From: Datnioides undecimradiatus
Lineage: Eukaryota; Chordata; Actinopteri; Lobotiformes; Datnioididae
DNA length: 64,000 nt
Direction: 5' to 3'
Assembly: GCA_008933995.1 (NCBI GenBank)
Contig: WARS01000029.1
Span: 18,103,131-18,167,130 of the forward strand
Positions 37,801 through 46,248 of the stretch are shown here, in pieces. Every line of letters begins with the position of its first letter. Position 1 is the first letter of the stretch. Below the pieces are notes generated by a model. It was not told the DNA's origin, made no database searches, and saw only the letters and a program-made list of their open reading frames with translations. The position numbers were made by a program, and so were the translations under genes.

Positions 37801-40139
37801 TGCATCTCATCAAACCATGGATATGATGAGTCATCTGCTGATTTCACTTTTATCTCCCTTTCAGGTGACTCCAGAGGAAGCCAGGGAGAGTTGGGAGAAC
37901 CAGTTCACCTTCTCCTTCAAGAAGTGTAGCCATGCCAACTGGTAAGTAGGAATCCACAGTGTCACTTCGGATTAATGGCTCAATGCATCCAGTCAGTCTG
38001 GCTCTTATTAGGATTCAGTCTGGGTGGTATTACGGTCAGATGCCATTCTCAAGGATTTGCAGGTCACCTGAGAATTAGTCATGAAGAAATAACTTGCAAG
38101 TCTCCCATGTGCCTTTGTCACCGGATGGCCAGTGAGCTGTGTTTAAATTGCTTGGATGGAGCAGTCCCTCCACTGTAGGGGTACAGTGGAGGGACTGCTG
38201 TACAGTTTTCCTGATTTGTATTAAAGGTGTGGGTTATTTTGCTGCCACTAAGACCTGAGTTTTTCTTCTCTGTGCTTTCTCTAGGAATGGGAAGTGTAAG
38301 AAAATAGAGGAAGGCCAGGAGTGTCTGCAGGGCATGCGCCTCCGTCAGTACCACATGCTGTGTGGTGCTCTGTTGCGTGTGTGGAAGCGCGTATCCGACA
38401 TAGTGTCTGACATCACCAGCTCTAGCATCCTGCAGATTGTCCGCCTAAAAACCAAGCAGCATAATAAGCAAGTCGGTCAGTACACTCCCCCTCCCCTGAC
38501 ACAAGTTATAATTAACACAGAGCATGAAAAGTCCAAAGTTTTAAAGCGTGAACTTGAATCTTTCAGTTGTTTTGATGGGAAACTGTGACACTGGGAAAGT
38601 GCTGACCCATCTTTAAGCCAAACTGAGGAAATGAAATTGCCCAGTCTCCTTGTCTGTCGCATGAACTCGTGTGCATACTCGCATTGACGCTAACTGATTT
38701 GGCAAGAGACACACAACATGTTGCAATTCAGCCCGACATCCACGAAAATCTGGGGACTACACACTTTTTTTATAAAGATGTAAAAAGCATGTGCAGTAAA
38801 TATGGATCTCATTAATCAGTTTAGCGTGATAAATGGTCATTGTATGAAGGTCTAGCTTATGGATCACCAAGTGTTTATTCACCTCACTGACGACCAACTG
38901 CCCTCCTCATCCCTTCCAGGTATCAAGATCCCCGAGAACTGCGTGGTCCGTGTGCGTGAGGAGCTGTTGGCAATGGACGAGGAGGTGAAGAGGAGACGAA
39001 AGGAGAGGGAGCAGCAGGCTGTGGAGCAGCGACTGGCCGAGGAGCGGATGCGTAAAATGGAGCAGGAGAGCAAACACAAACACCTGCTGGCAAATCTGTT
39101 CAATCCGAAACCCATGCCGAACCAGTCCCTCGCTCAGCCCAATCAGATCCTCAAACAGAAACTGAACCAAAACGCTCTGCAAAGGACACAAACCGGGGGC
39201 ATCTCTCAGCTGCAGAGGATGCAAGCCCAAACCCAGCCCTCACAGAACATGTTGTCCTTACAGAGAAATCCCAGCCAAACGCAGCAAAGGACCCATAACA
39301 GCTGGCCCAACAATCCCACCACCACGTCCGCCACCAACCAGGGCCTTCTGCCCAACATGGTTAACCTCACTTCCAGTTTGTCACAGTTTTACCCCCCCTC
39401 CTTTGTATCCTCTTTCCCACAGCTGAAGAACCAGGCTCTTCCACTCCATCAGACCACACTGTCCCCCAACTTGTCTTCCAAGAATCCCCTGGATGAGATC
39501 TTGGACCTGACTGTGAGTTCGCCATCGCCATCCCCAGACACCACAGAGGGTGGACTCAATCTGGACAGTCTGACGAGACACTCTGCAGCATTCGGAGATG
39601 ACTTTAATCTGGAGTCTCTGATCTCCCAGAATGCACCGAATGCACAGCACGCTGTACCAATGCAGCAGCCTCTATTGCTGCAGCAGCAGCATCTGCAGAC
39701 AACACAGCAGCAGAACCACAACCTGCTGACCAACAACCACCAAGACTTATTGGACTTTCTTGACTTGCCCCTGTCTCCCCAGATGCCCACGCAGAAAGCC
39801 AGCCCTTCATCCTCTACCTCCTCCAGCTCTTCCTCCACATCCTCCACCTCTTCTGTGTCAAACAACCTGGCGTCTCACGTCCCCGCCGGCCTCCTGCCGG
39901 CATCCACCCTCATCCCGACTTCATCCTCCTCTTCTCTCTTCTCCAGCCCGTCCTCGTCTCTGTTCTCCAACTCATCCTCCCACTTCTCTCCCCCTTACCT
40001 CCTCCACCAGTCGGACTCTCTTTCCCTACCCAACGGTCACTGCAGCACCACCGCGCTTGATGTTCGCGAGGCCCTGAACAGCATGCTGCAGGCCGGACCG
40101 GACCGCAAGTCTGTCATTCAGTACCGGCAACAAGACTAG
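412..40139 (+). CDS. sbno2: sbno2, strawberry notch homolog 2 (helicase-like transcriptional co-regulator), 31 coding exons
   Basis: Spliced exons: 412-492, 1008-1096, 7066-7189, 24735-24908, 25867-25953, 27070-27175, 27331-27491, 27616-27749, 27957-28047, 28225-28368, 28470-28587, 28681-28786, 28954-29107, 29208-29384, 29864-29961, 30581-30663, 30998-31180, 31345-31466, 31554-31685, 31818-31953, 33001-33113, 34811-34882, 35054-35162, 35272-35343, 35450-35593, 35911-36005, 36869-36961, 37134-37265, 37865-37941, 38285-38475, 38920-40139. Every junction has GT...AG and the phases agree, giving 1605 residues plus TAG. The product matches recalled vertebrate SBNO2 along its length: Walker [12 protein letters not shown] (about 291-301), DECH box (401-404), [11 protein letters not shown] helicase motif (about 831-841) and an RKSVIQY C-terminus. 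In mammals SBNO2 is a nuclear regulator downstream of IL-10/IL-6-STAT3 signalling. SBNO1 is excluded because [14 protein letters not shown] and the VLDLT/SVIQ-type tail are SBNO2-like. Human SBNO2 is about 1366 residues, so this copy is longer, mainly at the C-terminus. Whether it is the a or b teleost paralogue cannot be told here. Confidence 0.93.
493..7065 (+). other. sbno2 introns 1 and 2 (515 nt and 5969 nt), around exon 1008-1096
   Basis: Apart from the small exon 1008-1096 this is AT-rich intron sequence. A compound TTC/TTA microsatellite is at 3141-3206 and an A-run at 3700-3714. Short open frames are not gene-like. I see no RNA gene or intact mobile element. Confidence 0.6.
3141..3206 (+). 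repeat. compound (TTC)n(TTA)n trinucleotide microsatellite
   Basis: About nine TTC units run directly into about a dozen TTA units with one interruption. It lies in sbno2 intron 2. Confidence 0.95.
11130..11167 (+). repeat. (CA)n microsatellite
   Basis: About 13 CA units followed by CT-interrupted CA units. Confidence 0.95.
12400..12446 (+). repeat. (CA)n microsatellite with CACG end
   Basis: About 17 uninterrupted CA units passing into CACG units. Confidence 0.95.
13470..13547 (+). repeat. polypyrimidine (C/T-rich) tract
   Basis: Nearly 80 nt of almost pure pyrimidine on the + strand, mostly CCTCC and CTCC units with a few adenines. It is intronic, with no acceptor use supported. Confidence 0.8.
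16490..16690 (+). repeat. decayed tRNA-derived SINE-like repeat
   Basis: The head GGCAGCTCAGTAGTTAAAA resembles the box A region of the common teleost GGCGGCTCAGTGGTTAGCAC repeat. It is followed by ...CTGCATGTTTTGTCCT and GGTCCAGCAACATGCAGATTA, matching that repeat's later GTCCAAAGACATGCAG segment. The copy is strongly diverged; its limits are approximate. Confidence 0.5.
17195..17320 (-). repeat. tRNA-derived SINE-like fragment, minus strand
   Basis: Read on the minus strand it has a box A-like TGACTCAGAATGGTGGGC (plus positions about 17288-17306) and a near-perfect box B GGTTCGACTTCC (plus 17241-17252) about 40 nt apart, with intervening TTGCTGCCCGCAAG. It does not fold as an intact tRNA, so it is called a SINE head or tRNA relic. 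Confidence 0.5.
19331..19358 (+). repeat. (CA)n microsatellite
   Basis: About 14 CA units. Confidence 0.95.
22821..22853 (+). repeat. (CA)n microsatellite with GCGC start
   Basis: GCGCG then about 14 CA units. Confidence 0.95.
24253..24276 (+). repeat. (CA)n microsatellite
   Basis: About 11 CA units. Confidence 0.93.
24909..27069 (+). other. sbno2 introns 4 and 5, around exon 25867-25953
   Basis: Intron 4 (24909-25866) has a short (GTT)n run at 25617-25638 and nothing else notable. Intron 5 (25954-27069) contains the MITE-like element described separately. The intron 5 donor (CAG|GTAGCC) is weak. Confidence 0.6.
26191..26575. repeat. decayed MITE-like element with GGGATGGG / CCCATCCC ends
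   Basis: It starts AGGGATGGGAACC and ends ACAATACCCATCCCC; the two ends are inverted repeats. The interior right arm (GAGTATCTATCAGTATCAG) resembles the right half of a widespread teleost repeat bounded by GGGATGGGAAT...TACCCATCCC. It is about 385 bp, interrupted by AT-rich sequence, non-coding and non-autonomous. I do not know its database name. Confidence 0.6.
28369..28469 (+). other. sbno2: sbno2 intron 10, U12-type (minor spliceosome) GT-AG intron, 101 nt
   Basis: The 5' splice site reads GTATCCTTT directly after codon GTT, matching the U12 donor consensus (A/G)TATCCTTT over all nine bases. A CCTTAAC branch-site motif lies at about 28445-28451, with the branch A about 19-20 nt before the acceptor, inside the narrow U12 spacing window. 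The end is CAATACAG. There is no strong polypyrimidine tract of U2 type between branch site and AG. The other donors examined in both genes are U2-like. The intron is phase 0, directly upstream of the IIFDECH exon. Confidence 0.88.
29385..29863 (+). other. sbno2 intron 14, with a SINE/LINE tail near its end
   Basis: 479-nt intron. Its second half carries the repeat tail listed separately; otherwise nothing is seen. Confidence 0.6.
29640..29712 (+). repeat. 3' tail of a teleost SINE/LINE-type retroposon
   Basis: GTATGTCGTTTTGGATGAAA followed by GCGTCTGCCAAATGACA is a close match to the well-known fish tail GTCGCTTTGGATAAAAGCGT then CTGCTAAATGA. The preceding TTGTGTTTGTACCTATTC also fits the usual upstream part. 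Only the 3' part is recognisable. Confidence 0.75.
29962..30580 (+). other. sbno2 intron 15
   Basis: 619 nt of ordinary intron. Nothing seen. Confidence 0.6.
30581..31466 (+). other. sbno2: sbno2 exons 16-18: basic NLS-like stretch, acidic Ser/Asp linker and inter-lobe helix
   Basis: Exon 16 finishes with the basic NKRKRKPKGR-type stretch across the exon 16/17 junction, a likely nuclear localisation signal. Exon 17 continues with [20 protein letters not shown] and then [15 protein letters not shown], equivalent to the human GVIRISDDSSTESD segment. This is an acidic, serine-rich stretch with obvious casein-kinase-like sites. Exon 18 encodes [20 protein letters not shown] and [16 protein letters not shown], the helix that precedes the C-terminal helicase lobe in this family. 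Intron phases are 1, 1 and 0. Confidence 0.88.
31686..34810 (+). other. sbno2 introns 19-21, around exons 31818-31953 and 33001-33113
   Basis: The 132-nt intron 19 contains an (AT)n run at 31703-31721 just after the donor. Intron 20 (31954-33000) has a T-rich tract at 32918-32945, the long pyrimidine part before the acceptor. Intron 21 (33114-34810) contains a (GT)n(GC)n microsatellite at 34184-34220. No gene or mobile element was recognised. Confidence 0.6.
34184..34220 (+). repeat. (GT)n(CG)n microsatellite
   Basis: About nine GT units, then GCGCGCGC, then GTGT. Alternating purine-pyrimidine throughout. Confidence 0.93.
35594..36868 (+). other. sbno2 introns 25 and 26, around exon 35911-36005
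   Basis: Intron 25 (35594-35910) is AT-rich with ATATAT runs. Intron 26 (36006-36868) has a short interrupted GT run at 36680-36703. Nothing else seen. Confidence 0.55.
37266..37864 (+). other. sbno2 intron 28
   Basis: 599 nt of AT-rich intron. A short GTGCCCCCTTGTGGTCA at about 37439-37455 resembles a motif common in fish repeats (CGCCCCCTGGTGGTCA), but the rest does not extend the match. Confidence 0.5.
38160..38199. repeat. perfect 18-bp inverted repeat with 4-nt loop (hairpin) in sbno2 intron 29
   Basis: The left arm AGCAGTCCCTCCACTGTA (38160-38177) and right arm TACAGTGGAGGGACTGCT (38182-38199) are exact reverse complements separated by GGGG. It lies 85 nt before the exon at 38285, in the 343-nt intron 37942-38284. 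Perfect pairing implies recent origin or constraint. Confidence 0.97.
38476..38919 (+). other. sbno2 intron 30
   Basis: 444 nt, ordinary. An ATG at 38859 is in frame with the last exon through the intron end, but nothing supports a promoter there. Confidence 0.6.
38920..40139 (+). other. sbno2: sbno2 last coding exon: coiled coil plus long Q/S-rich tail (residues 1200-1605)
   Basis: Acceptor CTTCCAG precedes GT ATC AAG, which continues [17 protein letters not shown] as in human GIKIPEGCVRRVLQELR. Residues about 1210-1255 form a charged heptad-like helix ([20 protein letters not shown]). The tail then becomes glutamine-rich ([17 protein letters not shown], about 1450) and serine-rich ([16 protein letters not shown], about 1493). 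It keeps two short islands shared with mammals: [15 protein letters not shown] (human VLDLTYSPP) and the end ALNSMLQAG...RKSVIQY. The exon encodes about 406 residues, well over the human counterpart, by expansion of low-complexity sequence. TAG is at 40137-40139. Confidence 0.93.
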
Positions 40140-43100
40140 CAGCTTAACAGCAGCAGCTCATCTGGACTTTTCTTTCAGTATTTTTTTTGTCTTTCAAAGC
40201 AGATTTGTTTCTTGTTCGCTGCTGTCTATGATCGCACCCTCGGACCTACTCCCTCTCCCCTCAGGGCCTATAGTCACGTCACTGCCTGTCCTGCGCTCGG
40301 CTCACCCTTCTCTCTACCCACCTGTAGCGCTCACCTGCTTGAGGCTGTCGAGGTGACAGCAGGCTCGATCAGTATCAGATTTCTGCACCAAAGTGTGTCC
40401 TCCACAGTGAAAGGCAGCTGTAAGACAAAAAAAAGTGAAAAAAACAAAAACGTGTGATTAACTTAACTTTTATTGAACATACGAGCTGTCCAAACAAAGG
40501 CTCATTCATTGAGGTGTGGAAAATCTTTAATAAACCTCCTGCTGCTGTTTCTACGAGGTATGATTGGTGAAGTTGCTGGAAGCTCTAATTGCCTTTCACC
40601 AGTTTAAAAAAAAAAAACAAAACAAAAAACGCATCTTTCGACTTTGCTTTACTGTTACTTCGTTTCATGGCCCTTTTTGTCTTGACTAAAACAAGGCTGT
40701 ATGCAAGGCTTGGTTAGGGGGAAACAAAAGATAGTGTTGAACTGGAAGACGAGGGCAAAAAAGAAAAACCCCAGACGAAATCTTTTAGCTTATTAGCCAT
40801 GAAATGCCTCAGTTTTCATTTTTTCCCCTTCTTCTACATGCTCCCTCTTGTTTCTCTCCCTGCTTGTATGAACACTAGTGTGAGGGGGGAAAAGGGAGAG
40901 GAAGAGCAGCCTGCTGTTGCAAACAGTGCCTTTTGGAGAAATCTATAAATGCAGTCTTTAAAAATCCATGTAGCCTAATGTATAGATTTGTACTCTTGAG
41001 CGTCGGTTTTGATTTTAATTTAAACGTGGTATATTTGTATTTAACTTTTAGCCCCCTCAGTCAGTCGGTTGTTTGTGTTACACTATACTGGTGGTGGGTT
41101 TAGGAAGAAGCCTCCATTAGGCCTGTGTGTGCTCGTATGATTGTCTGTGTAGCTGCGGACTCGTCCCTGTCCTGTGTCCCTCTGCCCCTGTTGATATGTT
41201 AGCATGCTACAGGGTCAGTATGGAGGCGTTATTGAGCAGCGTGGATAGAAATCATGAATTATATCCAAAATCTTTTATCCCCCCACTCCCCACTTTTTCC
41301 TTCTTTTTTTTTTTTTTTTAAACTGACGATAACATTTAGTGATGTGACTCCTGGTTTGATTTGATTTTGAATTTCTCAGGAAAGTCTCGAGTGTGTTATT
41401 GTTTTTGTTGTGTCATTTTCACCAACAAAGATATAAAAAATTAGTTTCAAGTCTTTAATTCCAGTGGCTGACAAAGGATTTCAAGTTTTAACGGTCTTGA
41501 GGCCTGAAAAGAAAACCCTGTTTTTAATTAAAGCCTTCTTTGGGTAGTAGTCATAGTCTCAGACAGATTTCTCATGAGAAGTGTTTTTGTTTCAGGCATC
41601 AGGGCTGTAAAAACATTTGAAACGTGTGTAGACTTGTGATGTTCACTGTGTATGATAGTACATATTTAAAAACCTGTGAGATCTGGCCATCTTTGTGTGA
41701 AAAGGATGCACTGTAGTTGGTTCATGACAAAAATGCCGGGATAAGTTCAAGTGATTAAAAAGCAATAAAACCATATTCTACATTTGTTATGAAACAGAAA
41801 TGCCTAAGTACTGTTTACGCTCAACAGGCAAAGCTTTGTGGTTACTTTTGCATGGTATGAATCTTCTTATTTCTGTTGTGCTTCATAGTCTTTTTAGTTA
41901 AACAAATTCTGAAATACATACAACCTTTGTATAGTAAGTTTTCACAGGATGAACGCAATGCGTTCTTGATGTTTTAGTCATTGTTATTATAAAAGTTATT
42001 GTTATTTATATTTAAGGGATATTTAGATTTTAGATATGTTATCCTGCTTATTAGAATAGTTAACGAAATGTTTGGTCAGGGAAGTTTCTAGTTTTCAAGA
42101 TTACTATAAAACAAATTCTATTATAACCTGCCACCAAATAAGATTGCACTGTTCTGTACTGCTGTACAGTGTCTGGATTTATTTCTGCTCATTTCAGTTT
42201 TGCTTATCTCAAAGTAGAATTGTTTCTCCAACTTGTAGACCTTTTTGTCGGGCCTTCAGTTTGCAGAGAGATACCAAAGTGTTCCACAGACACCCCTAAA
42301 GTTACTGGCTCTAAGATATCAGAACTTTTATCAATCTCAGGAAGAAACCTACAGGAGGTGTAACGCCGGGGCGTTAGCAGAAATATATCATTTCCCCTTT
42401 TAACAGTGGTGAAACTAACCAATACATGTTCTATTTTATTTTCTTAACTCTGTGCTGTGACTCTTGCTGTATTTATGTTTTAGACATAATGTGATGGGTT
42501 TGTCGTTTTGTCCTCGTGAACATGTCAGTGATTTTAAATGTTTATGCCTTCTTAGGGCAAAGATCAAAGGCTGTTTCTTTTTAAGGAACATTATCTCTTT
42601 GTGGACACTTTTATTTTCATTTGTGTTGCAGCTGTCGGACATTTGATTTACGATAAAGCTGACAGATGTTGTGAGTCGATTCGCACCTGGGTTATACTGA
42701 AACGTGCAATTGATCAGTCCAAGCCTTTACCCTCCCTCAGTGTAGCAGACGTTTAGGTTTAGACCGCCTCAGATCGCAGATTCTTGTCAACGCTTCTTTT
42801 TAATATCCGCCGCATCTTTCCATGGCTCGTTTCTCTCGTACCCTCGTTAATTTTGCTTTTAATATTCCACATCAGGCACATTCCGGGACATCAGTCTGCA
42901 AAAGATTTGCCTTCGATTTTGTGTTTTATAGTCGCACACAAAAAAAGCTTTATGCATTTGAGGGATATGGACCGCATTTTAAAGGAAGAACCTTTTTTAT
43001 TTTAAGAATTCTTCATAAGCGTAGTTAGGCCTTTTATCATTTTATTATCATTTTGCACTAAGAATGGCATAATCAAGTTACTGTTCTCTTGTTGGTTATG

Positions 43101-43515
43101 ATTGAGCGTTGCAAGCTTGTTGTTTCTGATCTTTGATGGATAGCTCTGTGTATACTGTAACCATCTTTCTCGTTTCTCCACCATTTGCATATTCTATGTT
43201 ATCAATGTTATCACTCTCAAATAATTTATTGCTAACAAAAAAATGAAAGAAAAAACATGCTACTGATTGTATGTATTTTTAAACAAAGCCTATTTTTTCT
43301 GTAAAAAAAAAACAAAAAAAGAAACTGTGTTCAGCACTTTTATTCTGGGTTGTGCTTTTGTTTTCTATATATTTATAATTTAGATCCAAATGTATATATT
43401 GTAAAATTTGTGCCTTTCGACTAATTCTTTAAAAAGGTTTTCTACTCATTTAAGGAAGGACTATATGAAATTGCAATCTTAACTTTGTAAACAAATAAAA
43501 ACTTGAAGATTGCTG
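40140..43515 (+). other. sbno2: sbno2 3' UTR with three candidate polyadenylation signals
   Basis: No coding exon follows the stop. AATAAA signals lie at 40529-40534, 41764-41769 and 43494-43499. The last is followed within 20-40 nt by a T/G-rich stretch and is the likely distal end, giving a UTR of about 3.4 kb. AU-rich nonamer TTATTTATA is at 42002-42010 and a Pumilio-type TGTATATA at 43391-43398. A T-run lies at 41304-41320 and A-runs at 40604-40627 and 43300-43320. These suggest regulated mRNA stability and alternative 3' ends, but only transcript data could show use. Confidence 0.75.
43494..43499 (+). terminator. sbno2: distal polyadenylation signal AATAAA of sbno2
   Basis: Canonical AATAAA, followed by a T/G-rich region at about 43516-43545 as expected of a downstream element. 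The next gene's promoter begins about 0.9 kb later. Confidence 0.7.
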
Positions 43516-44404
43516 AAACGGGATCTCTTTGTTCATCTCCGCTCACATTTTTCTCCACCAAGCTTAGGAAAAGGCTTTCATGCCAACTCCTGCAGGCGTT
43601 ATTGTGGGTTGACATAGGAAGAGGCAGCATGTCTGATGTCACTTCTCTATTATTTAAACAAGTCAAGTGACTGACGACATGAAACGGAGCAGAAATTAAA
43701 AATGACGGCTGTCCACACACGACATGACCGCAGTACTTTCAGCTTCAGTTTCACAGAAAACATCCACAGCATCGCCACGGATAAACGATCAAACACACCT
43801 GTCAGACACGGACATTCAGGCCAAAGTGTAAGGACTCAGTCAGAAGCAATGCTTGAATGTAACTAATTACATTTAAGTACATTTAAAGTACTGCAAAAGT
43901 GAAACGTTCACAAACAACATGAAGGTGAGAAAAGGACAAATGTTAGGTTCTTGTATTCGGTTACTTTTTTACTTTTTTACAATTAATTTAATTGTATTTA
44001 CTACTTATACTTCATACAGCTTGAAGCTCTCTGGCATGTACGCAGATAAAATCAGCTCCACCTTTACCAGGTGCGACATTAAAGTGATACACACATAAAT
44101 GCATCACATTCATTTTTATTAAATTTACTTTTACTAAGCACCCGTACACTGTGTCATTGCTACTTTTACATCTACTTTTTACTTTTAACTATTGACCAGC
44201 TCTTGTGAAAATAAATTAGATATAAAGTTTCCTCTTGTATAACAGTAAAGCACAGGGGAAATACGCAATCTGCGGAAGTAAACAGTTCTAAAATAACTGT
44301 ACCGTATGTAAAGGTATGGCGTTATCGTACAGCTCTCATTTTTAAATCAATTTTTAAGTGTGAAAATAATTTTCCAAGAGTGAAACGAGTCTATTATTTC
44401 AACC
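43516..44404 (+). other. intergenic spacer between sbno2 and tjp3
   Basis: About 0.9 kb. It contains a decayed dispersed repeat (43855-44190, listed) and otherwise nothing recognisable before the tjp3 promoter. Confidence 0.6.
43855..44190. repeat. decayed copy of the AAGTACATTTA-type teleost dispersed repeat
   Basis: AATGTAACTAATTACATTTA, AGTACATTTAAAGTACTG and later TTACTTTTACTAAGCAC, CTACTTTTACATCTACTTTT resemble the widespread fish repeat reading AATGTAACTAAGTACATTTA then CTCAAGTACTG. It is strongly diverged and its limits are approximate. Confidence 0.5.
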
Positions 44405-44661
44405 AAAACTTGGGCGGAGGATTGATTAATAAGGCGGACCGACTTCCGGTTCGTGACCGTGATGACGTTGTGAAACTCACCTGTACGTGCAGCCGTCGAT
44501 ACCACGCCTCCACACCTGTCCCCAGGAAGATTTAGGACAAACTTTTTCAAAGCAGTCGGGACAGTCAACGCGAGGAAGAGACTTTTAAACAGGGAGCAGA
44601 GTATTTTTATTTTTTAAAACTTGGACGAGTCGGGTAGACGCAACAGACGCAGAGTTTACAG
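44405..44661 (+). promoter_or_regulatory. tjp3: probable tjp3 promoter and 5' UTR exon 1
   Basis: A locally GC-richer block contains a GC box (GGGCGG, 44412-44417), an ETS site (ACTTCCGG, 44442-44449), a CRE-like TGACGTTG (44463-44470) and two CACCTG E-boxes (44478-44483, 44513-44518). A consensus splice donor (ACAG|GTAAGTC) ends a non-coding exon at 44661. The transcription start is probably between about 44500 and 44600, but no TATA box is well placed. CACCTG is the site bound by Snail/ZEB repressors in epithelial genes; its use here is inference. Confidence 0.55.
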
Positions 44662-45043
44662 GTAAGTCAGCTTTACTGTCTGACAAGTGTTTCCTGGTGC
44701 TCAGCTAAAAGAAAACAGCATGGCTGTCAGTCCAAACCATCATGACGAGAGGACGCACTTAACGAAACTACGTTAGATTTTTGTGTAAATTAGACAACCA
44801 CAACCTCACAGAAATCGGTTTTACCTCGAACCAGTGAGCCATTTTTTTGTGTAATTAAAGGTCACGATGGGATATTTACTAGACTAATAGCTTAATTAAT
44901 TAATTATTCATTCGTCATGATTTGGCCTAAATGTCAGCTGTGGTTGCCATTATGGTGCGAGGTGTGACAAACAACGTGCTTTGGTCTGTGGTTTTACAGC
45001 TTTAACAGGGTATTTGATGGAGTCACTCAGCCTGCTATAGCAT

Positions 45044-45045
<2 letters not shown>

Positions 45046-45080
<35 letters not shown>
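45046..45080 (+). repeat. (GT)n microsatellite
   Basis: About 17 uninterrupted GT units. Confidence 0.95.
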
Positions 45081-45081
<1 letters not shown>

Positions 45082-46248
45082 TGACTGTCAGCTCAGCAGG
45101 CCCCAGTCTTCTCATCCTCACCTTACTGGTTCTGCCACACATGCAAGTTTCTACCTGTCTGCTGTCAGAGTTTCACAACAGTTTCGACTCTGCATTCCCA
45201 AACAGCTGCGTCTTCCCTTCACCTTCACTCTGATCAGTAAATTTACTGATACAGTGTTTGATTAGGGGTGAGCCAGTGTGTCCAGACTAAGGTCTTGCTG
45301 TTGATAAAAGACGATAAATAGACAAGAGGTGGCCTCAGATTTGCACCCTAGCCAGGCTCTGTCTTTCTGGATTTGTGAATTTGTGGGGAAAGTGGATAAA
45401 GTAGATTATTGCTCTGAAACATTACTCAAATAATTATCCCGCGTTGGCCACAATGGCCTTAAAATACACCCAGAGACATTAAAGGGATTAGACTGTTGTA
45501 CACACAGTGGTAAAATCTGAAGTTTAACATATTTAAATCCCATCATCCAGCCGTATTAAATATGCATTACAGAAAAAGACATATCGATTTATTTATACTT
45601 TGTATTTAATAGTTATTTGCCAGCTGACAGACTGAGATTATACGCTTGATTGTCAACAACATGCTCCATTACCCTTTCAGGTAGCTTTTACATTACACAT
45701 GCTGCACTTGTTACATTTCACAGTCCAGTTGGTTTGATCTTAAACAACAAGAGGCACCAAAGGCTTTTCAACTTCACTTTCTGCTTCCTTACTCTTTTTA
45801 ACACAAGGGAATCACAAACATCTTTTTTTAAACTTTCAGATTAAGAAGTTTTCAGTGTACCAAAGACTGCATTTTTCTTTTGTGTGTGTTATGTATGTGT
45901 TTCAGATGTTGAGTCCAGGTAGCTATAAAGTGGGTGTTTGCGGTACTTTTAACACTGTTGACAGTACATGCCATGAGTAACTCTGTGCACTGTGCGTGGA
46001 AGTTACGAAGCTCTGGCCTGTGTAATTAAAGCCACTCTGTAAACCTCTGGAGTATTTGTCTCCATACTTACACAGAGACACTTTGCTATTACTCATTATT
46101 AATCACAAACCACGCTGTTCAAGTCCACTCAAGGCTTTTTGTCCATCGCAGTTGTTCATATTTATTACAGGAGCTTGTTTGCACGATGCACGGTTGAGGA
46201 ATTCCAGTTATGTGTCACTAAAACTAGGCCTCTGTGTTCACACCTTCG

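Larger units (their letters stand above)
31554..38475 (+). other. sbno2: sbno2 exons 19-30: C-terminal helicase lobe (Helicase_C_4 / SBNO) and SBNO-specific domain, residues 745-1199
   Basis: Exon 19 starts [14 protein letters not shown] and contains ESRAEQGL. Exon 20 has [18 protein letters not shown] and [19 protein letters not shown]. Exon 21 continues [17 protein letters not shown], the arginine-finger motif VI equivalent, and [18 protein letters not shown]. Exon 22 has [20 protein letters not shown]. Later exons carry the SBNO-specific alpha/beta region: [67 protein letters not shown], and a cysteine-containing stretch ([35 protein letters not shown]) that ends [15 protein letters not shown]. 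All exons join in phase and nothing is missing relative to human. Confidence 0.92.

Noticed and set aside
38859-38919. In-frame ATG upstream of the last sbno2 exon
   Set aside because: The 20 codons before the exon are intronic, are not conserved with SBNO proteins, and the acceptor at 38919 restores the family sequence.
39381-39865. Long minus-strand frames across the last sbno2 exon
   Set aside because: Antisense shadows of the biased Q/S/P-rich coding sequence.
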